Positions 6,869 to 14,173 of a stretch of 17,614 nt of DNA are shown piece after piece (the first letter of the stretch is position 1; the number at the start of each line of letters is the position of its first letter). The stretch is from an uncultured Murdochiella sp. (GTDB lineage: Bacteria > Bacillota > Clostridia > Tissierellales > Peptoniphilaceae): positions 1 through 17,614 of the forward strand of contig NZ_CABTXF010000027.1 in the NCBI RefSeq assembly GCF_902488755.1. Reading direction: 5' to 3'. Both the position numbers and the translations under genes were made by a program. The notes beneath the pieces are model-generated. The model ran no database searches. It saw only the letters and a program-made list of their open reading frames with translations, and was not told the origin of the DNA.

Positions 6869-7702
6869 TTAGGTTCGATTAGTCCATAAATGTCGTTCAA
6901 TAAGTGCTTCTGCACTGTGCAGATTTAATGTACATTGTGAGGTTTCAAACGTTACGAGCAGCTGCTCTCCAAGATAGATTTGAGCGGATTCGTATAGTGC
7001 TATTCTTCGAATCGCATTATTGGCGTATTCCGGAACATCCATCATGCCGAAATGCTCCCAATAGATTTCAACCTGTTTTTCCGGATGGTAGAAAGTAAAA
7101 TCCGGATAGATGCGAAGACCATCTGGCAGAATTAAGAGACTCTCATATTTGTAATCCACACCTTTGGCACTAAAAAGATCGGCAAGAATCTTTTCAGACT
7201 TTGAACGCACCCTTTCATTTCTATTTGTATACAGCGCTTCTTGCACATTTCGGATTGATTTCGGCTGAAAGGATTTGCTTTTCCAAGATTCCAGCTTCTG
7301 TTGATTGGTTGGTAACAGAGGTATAACAAGCTTCTTTCGTAGTGGATGTAAAGTATCATAGAGCCGATCCAACTCATCGGAGTTGAAACCTTCCAATAAT
7401 TTCGTAAGTTGCTTAATTCTTTTCGAAATCAATAAACTGGCATTCTGGTTATAGGATTGTTGGGCAAGCTGGCGCACCACTTCGCTTTCATTTCTCCCTA
7501 AATAATGCTTTTGCGACCGCCGCCCCTCTTCCTTACTATTGTTCTGTTTACAGTAAAATTGATAAGAATTATGTGACTTCGAAATTTCCAAGCGCCCCTT
7601 AATCGGAGGTGTAACAATAGCAGACTCCCGTTTTTCCAATACAAGTGCTGCCTTCTTATATTTTTCAAGCAACTGATTTAGCAAGTTTTTCAAGACATCC
7701 AT
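6869..7702 (-). CDS. Uncharacterised PD-(D/E)XK nuclease-like protein
   Basis: A 277-residue soluble protein with no signal peptide or membrane segment. The N-terminal half is rich in Lys, Gln and Ser and looks partly helical (residues 1-130). The C-terminal half (about 160-255) has the pattern of a PD-(D/E)XK nuclease fold: SKSE with E170, then YPDF with P200-D201, then EIYWEH (E212, E216, H217), then helix and strand segments. I recognise this arrangement from hypothetical proteins of clostridial genomes, but I know no assigned function. The start ATG has AAAGGAGG 5 nt upstream. GC is lower than in the neighbours (three sample lines at 30-40%, one at 48%, against 58% in pyrD), suggesting acquisition. 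No partner methyltransferase or antitoxin lies next to it. The terminator is unclear; palindromic repeats follow. Confidence 0.7.
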   Translation of the reverse strand: MDVLKNLLNQLLEKYKKAALVLEKRESAIVTPPIKGRLEISKSHNSYQFYCKQNNSKEEGRRSQKHYLGRNESEVVRQLAQQSYNQNASLLISKRIKQLTKLLEGFNSDELDRLYDTLHPLRKKLVIPLLPTNQQKLESWKSKSFQPKSIRNVQEALYTNRNERVRSKSEKILADLFSAKGVDYKYESLLILPDGLRIYPDFTFYHPEKQVEIYWEHFGMMDVPEYANNAIRRIALYESAQIYLGEQLLVTFETSQCTLNLHSAEALIERHLWTNRT

Positions 7703-7881
7703 TGCTCCTCCTTTAGCGATGTACCCTCCTTTTTCTCCGACTGCTTCATCACTTCTATTTTGCTTCTACTTATTAGTATTGCTAAAGCAGTATCTCAAAG
7801 TGTCCCATTTTCCAGTTTTTACATGCACCGTGAGCATTCGGAGAGCGGTCAGTGGGAAAATCTATTAGGAAGGAGGTAAAA

Positions 7882-8225
7882 ATGGATAAGAAATTACGGG
7901 ATGAATTATCAAAGTGCTTTACCGACGAACCGAAATAACAGGGAGAAAAAAACGCCACTGCTTCGGTTGGTCTTGAGAGAGCTTCGCTCAACAATAGCTT
8001 CCTTCAACAATAATGTACTGAGAAAACACGATTTCGTGTTTTCGGATGAAATCAAACGCGGCGCTGTTACGATCCCAAAAGAGCAGCACTGTTGGATGGC
8101 AGTCAGATGAACCATTTCACCTATCAGGTTATGGTGAATCGGAATACGTGGACAAGAAGTGGCTCAAAGCCTACGATGGTGAAGTCACTGAACGCAAGCC
8201 CTGGAATCCGATCGGATTGTTGGCG
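7882..8225 (+). pseudogene. pepC: Relic of pepC (aminopeptidase C / bleomycin hydrolase family)
   Basis: The 18-codon open stretch MDKKLRDELSKCFTDEPK follows a good GGAGG site and ends at TAA 7936. Fragments in shifting frames continue as a C1-family aminopeptidase: NATASVGLERAS, then NNNVLRKHDFVFSDEIKRG with AVT and, after a few changed residues, CWM (the active-site Cys context, normally GRCWMFA). Near 8100 it jumps to the family's C-terminus: MNHFTYQVMVNR, then in another frame YVDKKWLKAYDGEVTE and KPWNPIGLLA. Normal PepC proteins have about 440-450 residues; about 75 N-terminal and 40 C-terminal residues remain, so roughly 1 kb is deleted inside. Frame breaks lie near 7935, 7950, 7981-8012 (a 16-bp imperfect tandem duplication) and 8142. 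The gene is dead. The rest of 7703-8253 shows nothing beyond the start regions of this relic and the divergent nuclease-like gene. Confidence 0.85.
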
Positions 8226-8253
8226 AAAAACAACTTACACGTCCGCCTGATGG

Positions 8254-8817
8254 TTATTGTTTTCTTTTCTCCCATTCTTCTTTCAATAAACTATAAATGG
8301 CGGCATCCACGATGCCTTGATTATTTCTGTCTGCTTGCCTTAATGTCCCTTCATAGATCAATCCGCACTTTTTCATCACTTGCCCAGAATGCGGATTATT
8401 CGGGTCGTGTTGGGATTCTATGCGATTTACCTCAACTTCTTCAAACAAAAAGGGAATAATGGCTTGAAACGCCTCTGTGGTAATGCCCTTGTGCCACCAC
8501 TTTTTCCCCATCGCATAACCGATATGGACCGTGTCGGTTGTTTCATCCTTTTTGACAACAGAAATAGAGCCAACCACTTCCTGAAGCTCTTTCCATTCCA
8601 CCGCCCATTGATAAAAAGAGGGATCCGCATAGGACATCACCCAAGACTGTAAAACAGCCTTAGTTTCTTCCACCGATTGTGCCGCTTGCCAAGTTAAAAA
8701 CTTCGTGACTTCTTTGTCGGCATTCCAATTGCGAAACATCGCCTCCGCGTCGTCCATCGTAAAAGGACGTAAGAGTAAGCGTGGCGTTTCAATGATTTGT
8801 GTTCCCTTGTGGTGCAT
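8254..8817 (-). CDS. GNAT-family N-acetyltransferase, RimJ/RimL-like
   Basis: A 187-residue protein with the N-terminal signature TPRLLLRPFTMDDAEAMFRNW (truncated family core, residues 11-31), central beta strands EVVGSISVV and HIGYAMG, and the acetyl-CoA loop region WWHKGITTEAFQAI, ending with the NxxSxxVMKKCGL helix that marks the Acetyltransf_3 group. It transfers an acetyl group from acetyl-CoA; targets in this subfamily range from ribosomal protein N-termini to small amines, and nothing here decides which. Its ATG lies 94 nt after the asnA stop on the same strand with no terminator between, behind an AGGGGG site spaced 8 nt, so co-transcription with asnA is possible. It converges on the pepC relic. 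Confidence 0.87.
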   Translation of the reverse strand: MHHKGTQIIETPRLLLRPFTMDDAEAMFRNWNADKEVTKFLTWQAAQSVEETKAVLQSWVMSYADPSFYQWAVEWKELQEVVGSISVVKKDETTDTVHIGYAMGKKWWHKGITTEAFQAIIPFLFEEVEVNRIESQHDPNNPHSGQVMKKCGLIYEGTLRQADRNNQGIVDAAIYSLLKEEWEKRKQ

Positions 8818-8911
8818 CGTTTATCCCCCTGCCCATCCGATCATTCTTTTCCCGCTCTTCCGTAAATTTCAAATCTCTTCCCGCAACGCTTTCTTTATCT
8901 TCTTCCCCTCC

Positions 8912-9913
8912 TTACAACAACCTGATTCCCGCTTTTTTGCACGCTTTCTGCGTTTCTTCGTCCCAGACACTCGCTTGAATTTCACCGATGTGTGCCGCGC
9001 CGAGCAACAGCATACAAAGACGCGATTGTCCGATGCCGCCACCGATAGTCTGCGGGTAATCTCCTTGCAGCAAAGCGCGATGAAACGGCAGCGTAGCGCG
9101 CTCTTCGGCATGGGCGTCCGCCAACTGTGCGCGAAGCGCGGCTTCATCCACGCGAATGCCCATGGAGGAGAGTTCAAACGCACAACCTAATACATCATTC
9201 CAGAGAATAATATCGCCATTGAGCGTCCAGTCATCATAGTCTGGCGCACGGTTACCATGGCGTTGTCCGGAGTGCAAACGATGACCAATTCCCTGAATAA
9301 AGATGGTCTTATATTCCTGGGCAGCAAGATATTCACGTTCCTCTGGTGTTTTATTTGGCCAGCGGTCTTCCAGTTCCTGTGCTGTGAAGAAGGTTACTTC
9401 GCGACGAATCGTTGTGTCCAACGATGGAAAACGTGCCTGTACCAGGTGGTTGACATTACAGATGGTGGAAACAATCGCTTGAACGGTTTCGCGCAAGGTC
9501 TTCTCCGTGCGATCCGTGGGCGCAATGATGCGTTCCCAGTCCCATTGATCCACGTAAACGGAATGCAGATTATCCAGTGTCTCGTCTCGGCGAATAGCAT
9601 TCATGTCGGTATAGAGCCCCTGCCCCACGGAAAAGCCATATTTCGCTAATGCCATGCGTTTCCATTTGGCAAGCGAATGCACAACCTCCGCCTCGGCGCC
9701 GACATCGGGAATAGCAAAAGAAACCGGACGTTCCTCGCCGCTTAAGTTATCATTTAAGCCGCTGGCACGTAGCACAAAGAGAGGTGCGGAAACACGCTGG
9801 AGATTCAGCGCCTGCGAAATTTCCGCCTGAAATGTCTTTTTGACGTAATCGATGGCACGTTGCAACTCGAAATGATCCAGTTTGGGAACGTAGTCGGACG
9901 GGATAGTAATCAT
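8912..9913 (-). CDS. asnA: Aspartate-ammonia ligase (AsnA-type asparagine synthetase)
   Basis: Makes asparagine from aspartate, ammonia and ATP (AMP-forming), related in fold to class II aminoacyl-tRNA synthetases. The 333 residues match the usual length of about 330. Recognisable blocks are LNLQRVSAPLFV near the N-terminus, VHSLAKWKRMAL, GQGLYTDMNAIRRDE, LHSVYVDQWDWE, RLHSGQRHGNRAPDYDDW, LNGDIILWN and the C-terminal GGGIGQSRLCMLLL. The start ATG follows AGAGG with a short spacer. The leader is short and no asparagine T-box is visible. Together with the window's aspartate carbamoyltransferase and acidic-amino-acid symporter it competes for aspartate, though no joint control is seen. Confidence 0.95.
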   Translation of the reverse strand: MITIPSDYVPKLDHFELQRAIDYVKKTFQAEISQALNLQRVSAPLFVLRASGLNDNLSGEERPVSFAIPDVGAEAEVVHSLAKWKRMALAKYGFSVGQGLYTDMNAIRRDETLDNLHSVYVDQWDWERIIAPTDRTEKTLRETVQAIVSTICNVNHLVQARFPSLDTTIRREVTFFTAQELEDRWPNKTPEEREYLAAQEYKTIFIQGIGHRLHSGQRHGNRAPDYDDWTLNGDIILWNDVLGCAFELSSMGIRVDEAALRAQLADAHAEERATLPFHRALLQGDYPQTIGGGIGQSRLCMLLLGAAHIGEIQASVWDEETQKACKKAGIRLL

Positions 9914-9940
9914 AACAACCTCTTTTCTTGCATTTGGTTC

Positions 9941-9969
9941 ATTTTACCACCTTCCTCTGATGCGGTGTA
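9941..9969 (-). promoter_or_regulatory. Possible asnA promoter
   Basis: On the minus strand an extended -10 box TGG-TAAAAT (TAAAAT at 9941-9946) lies about 28 nt upstream of the asnA ATG. The -35 position, 17 bp further, reads TACACC and matches the consensus at only three bases. An extended -10 can work with a weak -35, but this is only a candidate. Confidence 0.35.
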
Positions 9970-10037
9970 TCACTATGAAAATGGAAAGCCGGAGAACGGC
10001 CGATCCCTTACGCGCGTCGTCAAGTGCATAGGTGTAG

Positions 10038-10139
10038 ATTACGGGTTCCTTTGCCGTTATTAAATTTTGACCCGTAATTTTACCGGCCGCTTTACGGGGG
10101 CTTTTCGCCATTTCGCGTTTTTGACCCGTAATTTTACCG
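10038..10139. repeat. Palindromic repeat cluster, about 54-bp period (locus 2)
   Basis: A 21-bp stretch starting TTTTGACCCGTAA occurs identically at 10065-10085 and 10119-10139, exactly 54 bp apart. The first unit opens with ATTACGGGT (10038-10046), a perfect 9-bp inverse of ACCCGTAAT (10070-10078). The second unit begins TTTACGGGGG at 10091 and shares GCGTTTTT and CCGTAATTT with the locus-1 units at 6741-6834. The gene-free stretch 9914-10319 holds the asnA leader, these repeats and the hairpins that follow. Confidence 0.75.
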
Positions 10140-10155
10140 AACGTCTACCGTATAT

Positions 10156-10184
10156 AAAAAAGGAAGGCGGTCCGCCGGACCGCC
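10156..10184 (-). terminator. Intrinsic terminator, probably of the J-protein-clpB operon
   Basis: On the minus strand GGCGGTCC-GGC-GGACCGCC (10166-10184) is a perfect 8-bp GC-rich stem that can be extended by GGA/TCC across one mismatch. It is followed by TTCC and then TTTTTT (10156-10161 on the plus strand). It lies about 135 nt after the clpB stop, an unusually long distance, with other hairpins in between. Confidence 0.7.
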
Positions 10185-10202
10185 CTCCACTTCTACTTAA
10201 CT

Positions 10203-10304
10203 GCGCCACGAAAGTGGCGCTGCTTCTTTTGAACCGACATCTGTAGGTCGGCTCTTTCTTGGTACCATCAGACACCTAGGTTATTCCACCACCTCGTAGG
10301 TGTC
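10203..10304. other. Cluster of three hairpins downstream of clpB
   Basis: GCGCCAC-GAAA-GTGGCGC (10203-10220) is a perfect 7-bp stem with a GNRA tetraloop as read on the plus strand, followed by TGCTTCTTTT. CCGAC/GTCGG (10234-10238, 10247-10251) follows with an 8-nt loop and then CTCTTTCTT. GACACCTA/TAGGTGTC (10271-10278, 10297-10304) is a perfect 8-bp pair with an 18-nt loop. They could be part of the clpB 3' untranslated region on the minus strand, or of an unrecognised plus-strand RNA. I know no RNA family that matches. Confidence 0.55.
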
Positions 10305-10319
10305 ATTGCCATGAAAGTC

Positions 10320-12923
10320 TTAGGAGGAAAGCGTCGCGGTGTCCGCTTCGACGGTCACCGCCAGTCCATTGTCATCCGCAGTAATCACCACATGATCATG
10401 GTCGGCAATCTGACCTTCTAAGATCTTGCGACCCAACGCAGTCTGCACATTTTTCTGCAGATAGCGTTCGATGGGACGCGCTCCGAACTGCGGCGAATAC
10501 GCTTGCTCTAAAACGTAGTTTTTCGCAGATTCATCTGCCTCAATCGTGATATCCCGATCGGCAAGACGATGGGCAATTTTAGCCATATCCAGGGCAATAA
10601 TGCGTCCCACTTCGTCTTTGGTCAACCCCTTAAACGTAATGATGTCGTCGATGCGGTTTAGAAATTCCGGACGGAAGGTACGATGAAGCACCGTTTCCAC
10701 TTCCTGCGAAGCACTCGCCGTGAGATTGCCCTCGGCATCGAGTCCGTTTAGAATCGTGTCTGCTCCCAGATTGGATGTCATAATGATAATCGTATTGCGG
10801 AAATTGACCGTTCTTCCCTGATTATCCGTCAAGCGTCCATCGTCCAAGACCTGCAGCAAAATATTAAACACGTCGGGGTGCGCCTTTTCGATTTCATCAA
10901 AGAGAATCACGGCATACGGCTTGCGACGCACCGCTTCGGTTAACTGACCGCCTTCTTCATAGCCGACATAGCCCGGTGCGGCTCCGATTAGACGAGACAC
11001 AGAATATTTCTCCATGTATTCGGACATATCGATGCGAATCATATTGCGCTCATCGTCAAACATGGCCTCCGTAAGGGCTTTGGCGAGCTCTGTCTTGCCC
11101 ACGCCCGTGGGGCCAAGAAAGATAAAGCTGCCAAGTGGCTTCGTATCGTCGGAAAGACCGGCGCGCGCCCGCAAAAGAGCTTCGGAGACCGCTTCAATCG
11201 CTTGATTCTGTCCAATTACACGGCGATGTAAGAGTTCCGGCAAACGCAAGATCTTCTGTCGTTCGCTTTCGACCAATTTCGCAACAGGAATATGCGTCCA
11301 TTTCGAAACCACTTCCGCCACTTCCTCTTCGGTGACTTCTTCTTTTACCGCCTCACTGTCTTTTTCCAGTGCCTTCTCGCTCTCTGCATATTGCTTTTCC
11401 AGTTCACTAAGCTTTCCATAACGCAGTGCGGAGGCTTTTTCATAATCGAAGTTCCGTTCGGCTTCTTCAATCGCATGGCGCGTTTGTGCCATCTCTTCTT
11501 TAATTTTGGTTTGCCCTTCCAGCGCCGACTTAGCATTTTGCCACTGAATGAAGCCTTCATTGTACGTCTCATTCAAGTTTGCCAGTTCTTCCGTAAGCTC
11601 CGCCAGGCGTTTTTTGGATGCCTCATCCGTCTCTTTTTGCAACGCGACTTTCTCAATCTCCAGCTGTAAAATGCGACGACGTGCTTCATCCAACTCTTCC
11701 GGCATGGAGTCCAAAGCCGTGCGTACCATAGCCGCCGCCTCGTCCATCAAATCAATCGCCTTGTCCGGCAAAAAGCGGTCGGTAATATAGCGGTCGGAAA
11801 GTTTTGCTGCCGCGACAACCGCTCCGTCAGAAATACGCAGACCGTGATGGAGTTCATATTTCGATTTAATGCCACGCAAGATGGATACCGTGTCCTCCAC
11901 GCTCGGTTCGCTTACCATGACTTTTTGGAAACGACGTTCCAACGCACCATCTTTTTCAATGTATTGACGATATTCATTGAGGGTTGTCGCACCGATCATG
12001 CGAATCTCGCCACGCGATAAGGCGGGCTTCATGAGGTTGGAAGCATCCATCGCCCCGTCGGTGCGTCCGGCACCGACAATTAAGTGCAACTCATCCACAA
12101 AAAGAATAATTTTTCCGGCAGAAGCCTTGATTTCTTCCAAAACCGCTTTCAGACGTTCTTCAAACTCACCGCGGTATTTCGCTCCAGCAAGAAGCTGTCC
12201 CATATCCAAAGCAAATACAGTAGTATCTTTCAAGCCGTCCGGCACATCACCATTGATGATACGCTGCGCCAAACCTTCCACAACAGCCGTTTTTCCCACG
12301 CCCGGTTCGCCAATCAATACCGGATTATTTTTTGTGCGGCGCGATAGAATACGCGTCACATTGCGAATTTCCTCATCTCGCCCGATAACGGGATCGCCTT
12401 TTCCCTCTTTCGCTTTTGCCGTTAAATCCGTACCGTACTTTTCCAATACGTTTTCGGTATCTTCCGGATTATCCGTTGTCACCTTGCGCGAACCACGTAT
12501 GGCTTCGAGCGCTTTCGCAAATGCCGCACGTGTAATATGGTAGTCCGCCAGAATTGCTTCCGAAGGAATATGACGCTCTTCCAAAAGCGCCAAATATAAG
12601 TGCTCGGTGGAAACGTAGCTATCCCCCATTTTATCGGCTTCATCTTTTGCCTTAAGCAGGATACGCTGAAAAATGGCGTTCGGATATACCTGTGATGCGC
12701 CTTGCTGCTGTGGCAAGTTCTCCATCGCTCTACGGACCGCTGTACGATACGCAGCAATCTGCACACCAAGGTGCGTAAGTACTTGTGCCACCATCCCGTC
12801 GCTTTCTCGAATTAGGGCATCATGCAGATGCAGATCGGTCAATTCGGGATTGCCGTTCTTGATTGCCGCATTTTGCGCGTCCTGAATCGCTTGTAACGCT
12901 TTCTGTGTATATTTTTCATCCAT
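10320..12923 (-). CDS. clpB: ATP-dependent disaggregase ClpB
   Basis: Hexameric AAA+ chaperone that pulls polypeptides out of aggregates together with DnaK, a J-protein and GrpE. The 867 residues are full length. Domains: Clp-N (about 1-145); first AAA+ module with Walker A GEPGVGKT (205-212) and Walker B ILFVDELH (about 273-280); coiled-coil middle domain (about 405-530), which sets ClpB apart from ClpC; second AAA+ module with Walker A GPTGVGKT (604-611) and VILFDEIEKAHPDVF; C-terminal small domain with the FGARPIERY motif. No ClpP-binding IGF-type loop was noted. GAAAGGAG (12932-12939) precedes the ATG. It lies 24 nt after the J-protein gene and is surely co-transcribed from the CtsR-type promoter. 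Confidence 0.97.
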   Translation of the reverse strand: MDEKYTQKALQAIQDAQNAAIKNGNPELTDLHLHDALIRESDGMVAQVLTHLGVQIAAYRTAVRRAMENLPQQQGASQVYPNAIFQRILLKAKDEADKMGDSYVSTEHLYLALLEERHIPSEAILADYHITRAAFAKALEAIRGSRKVTTDNPEDTENVLEKYGTDLTAKAKEGKGDPVIGRDEEIRNVTRILSRRTKNNPVLIGEPGVGKTAVVEGLAQRIINGDVPDGLKDTTVFALDMGQLLAGAKYRGEFEERLKAVLEEIKASAGKIILFVDELHLIVGAGRTDGAMDASNLMKPALSRGEIRMIGATTLNEYRQYIEKDGALERRFQKVMVSEPSVEDTVSILRGIKSKYELHHGLRISDGAVVAAAKLSDRYITDRFLPDKAIDLMDEAAAMVRTALDSMPEELDEARRRILQLEIEKVALQKETDEASKKRLAELTEELANLNETYNEGFIQWQNAKSALEGQTKIKEEMAQTRHAIEEAERNFDYEKASALRYGKLSELEKQYAESEKALEKDSEAVKEEVTEEEVAEVVSKWTHIPVAKLVESERQKILRLPELLHRRVIGQNQAIEAVSEALLRARAGLSDDTKPLGSFIFLGPTGVGKTELAKALTEAMFDDERNMIRIDMSEYMEKYSVSRLIGAAPGYVGYEEGGQLTEAVRRKPYAVILFDEIEKAHPDVFNILLQVLDDGRLTDNQGRTVNFRNTIIIMTSNLGADTILNGLDAEGNLTASASQEVETVLHRTFRPEFLNRIDDIITFKGLTKDEVGRIIALDMAKIAHRLADRDITIEADESAKNYVLEQAYSPQFGARPIERYLQKNVQTALGRKILEGQIADHDHVVITADDNGLAVTVEADTATLSS

Positions 12924-12947
12924 AGGAATTTCTCCTTTCGGTTTTCT

Positions 12948-13949
12948 TTAGTTCATCCACTTTCGGTAATACGCTTTTTGCTCTTCGCTCAAGGATGTCG
13001 GATTTTGAATTTGTATCTCCAAGAACAAATCGCCACGGTTTCCTTTTCGATCCCGATAGCCTTTGCGCGGCACACGAATCCGCTTGCCGGAAAGCATCTC
13101 GTGCGGTATGGTCACTTGAATACGCCCGTCCGGCGTTTCCACGGTTTTCTTCGTTCCGCAATAGGCTTCCCAGGGTGTAAGGGACAGCGGTTGAATCAGA
13201 TGTATGCCATCTAGATGACCCTCCGTCGTGATATGGATTTTGACCATGAGGTTGCCGTCTAGACCATACTTATCCCCCTTCACCCGAATACGGTTGCTCT
13301 CCTGTATTCCCGCAGGCCAGCGTACCGGAATGTCATACGACTTGGTGCCGATGGTAAAGCGCATCGTTCGTTCGCCGCCTTGATAGGCTTCTTTAAGCGA
13401 CAAGGTCATCGAAGTTTCGTAACGATCGTTGGCTTTGCGTGCCGCATTGGCTTGGGCAGAACGATACGCGCCGGAATGTGCATGGCGACCGCCAACGGTA
13501 CTGTTTTCTCCTGTACGCGCACCGCGAAGAAGGTCACCAAGGTCGCCGAAGCCTTGCGTGCCGCCGAAGTCCTGTGCGCCGCTTGCTCCCTGTCCGCCAA
13601 AAAACAAATGGAAGAAATCGGAAAAGCCGCCTGCACCATCCGTAGTGGTATAGGTATACGTACCTTTCTGCGAACCAAAGCCCCGAAATCCGAAATCAGA
13701 AGGGTCAAAATTCTGACCGCCTTGAAAATCGTAGTTCGCACCAAATTGGTCATATTTTTTACGCTTTTCAGCATCTCCTAATACTTCATAGGCTTCATTA
13801 ATCTGTTTGAATTTTTCCTGCGCCTTTTCATCATTCGGATGTAGGTCAGGATGATATTTTTTCGCCAGTTGGCGATAGGCTTTTTTAATTTCCGCCTGGG
13901 ATGCCTGTTTCTCGATGCCCAGTGTTTTATAGTAATCTTGAAATTGCAA
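12948..13949 (-). CDS. J-domain co-chaperone without zinc finger (class B, CbpA-like)
   Basis: Stimulates DnaK ATPase and delivers clients. The 333-residue protein has an N-terminal J domain (about 5-70) with the essential HPD at 33-35, a Gly/Phe-rich linker (about 75-165, partly GGQGASGAQDFGG-like), and a DnaJ C-terminal client-binding domain (about 175-333). The CxxCxGxG zinc repeats of class A DnaJ are absent. The start is TTG at 13949, with AAAGGAGG 5 nt upstream; an overlapping ATG in that spacer is in another frame. First gene of the operon with clpB; pairing a J-protein with the disaggregase fits a joint DnaK-ClpB role. dnaK itself is not in the window. Confidence 0.93.
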   Translation of the reverse strand: MQFQDYYKTLGIEKQASQAEIKKAYRQLAKKYHPDLHPNDEKAQEKFKQINEAYEVLGDAEKRKKYDQFGANYDFQGGQNFDPSDFGFRGFGSQKGTYTYTTTDGAGGFSDFFHLFFGGQGASGAQDFGGTQGFGDLGDLLRGARTGENSTVGGRHAHSGAYRSAQANAARKANDRYETSMTLSLKEAYQGGERTMRFTIGTKSYDIPVRWPAGIQESNRIRVKGDKYGLDGNLMVKIHITTEGHLDGIHLIQPLSLTPWEAYCGTKKTVETPDGRIQVTIPHEMLSGKRIRVPRKGYRDRKGNRGDLFLEIQIQNPTSLSEEQKAYYRKWMN

Positions 13950-14021
13950 AGCATCCTCCTTTCCCGGTCAAGCCGCGTCTCTCTCTTGCAAAAGAACAAG
14001 ACGCTTCTTCATTTTGTATTT

Positions 14022-14038
14022 CTTGACCATCTTTGACT
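14022..14038 (-). promoter_or_regulatory. CtsR operator in front of the J-protein-clpB operon
   Basis: On the minus strand AGTCAAA-GAT-GGTCAAG is a tandem heptamer that matches the known CtsR consensus RGTCAAA-NAN-RGTCAAA at all but the last base. It begins 6 nt after the -10 box and covers the expected transcription start, the classic position for repression. In Bacillota CtsR releases this site on heat shock, which would induce the J-protein and ClpB. The ctsR gene is not in the window. Confidence 0.8.
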
Positions 14039-14044
14039 AATGAC

Positions 14045-14073
14045 ATTATAATCTCTTCTCTTCTCTTGTGCAA
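14045..14073 (-). promoter_or_regulatory. Sigma-A promoter of the J-protein-clpB operon
   Basis: TTGCAC (14068-14073) and the perfect TATAAT (14045-14050) are separated by exactly 17 bp on the minus strand. Transcription would start near 14038, giving a leader of about 88 nt. The leader can form a hairpin between GCGTCT and AGACGC (13975-14004). The -35 box is embedded in an 18-bp inverted repeat, described separately. Confidence 0.85.
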
Positions 14074-14078
14074 GAGAA
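14061..14078. promoter_or_regulatory. 18-bp inverted repeat over the heat-shock promoter -35 box
   Basis: TTCTCTTG-TG-CAAGAGAA is an 8-bp perfect inverted repeat with a 2-bp centre. It contains the -35 hexamer of the J-protein-clpB promoter. Such short-spaced symmetry is typical of a dimeric repressor site. It is not the HrcA element CIRCE, which has 9-bp arms and a 9-bp spacer. No regulator can be named. Confidence 0.6.
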
Positions 14079-14106
14079 AATGCGTCGTTTTATAGGGATG
14101 GATTCT

Positions 14107-14134
14107 TTTTTTACCGCAGGGGAAACGCTATACT
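14107..14134 (+). promoter_or_regulatory. Candidate promoter of the symporter gene
   Basis: TATACT (14129-14134) is a good -10 box; the -35 position, with a 16-bp spacer, is TTTTTT (14107-14112), a weak match. The predicted leader of about 35 nt ends at the GAAAGGAG site before the ATG at 14174. It diverges from the heat-shock promoter, with about 56 bp between the two -10 and -35 edges. Confidence 0.45.
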
Positions 14135-14173
14135 AAAAACGAAAGAACGCAAAGGGGTACGAAAGGAGCTGTT

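Noticed and set aside
7901..8110. 69-codon plus-strand frame as a separate gene
   Set aside because: Its second half is one frame of the broken pepC relic; the frame does not keep to the family before 7999.
8046..8459. 137-codon plus-strand frame as a gene
   Set aside because: Its first 60 residues are the C-terminal PepC fragment, and the rest is antisense to the GNAT gene.
9914..10060. Asparagine T-box or other riboswitch before asnA
   Set aside because: No T-box sequence (AGGGUGGnACCGCG) or terminator/antiterminator pair in the leader; a likely -10 box lies close to the start codon.
14041..14120. HrcA-binding CIRCE element
   Set aside because: The TTAGCACTC and GAGTGCTAA arms are absent; the inverted repeat has a 2-bp spacer and different arms.
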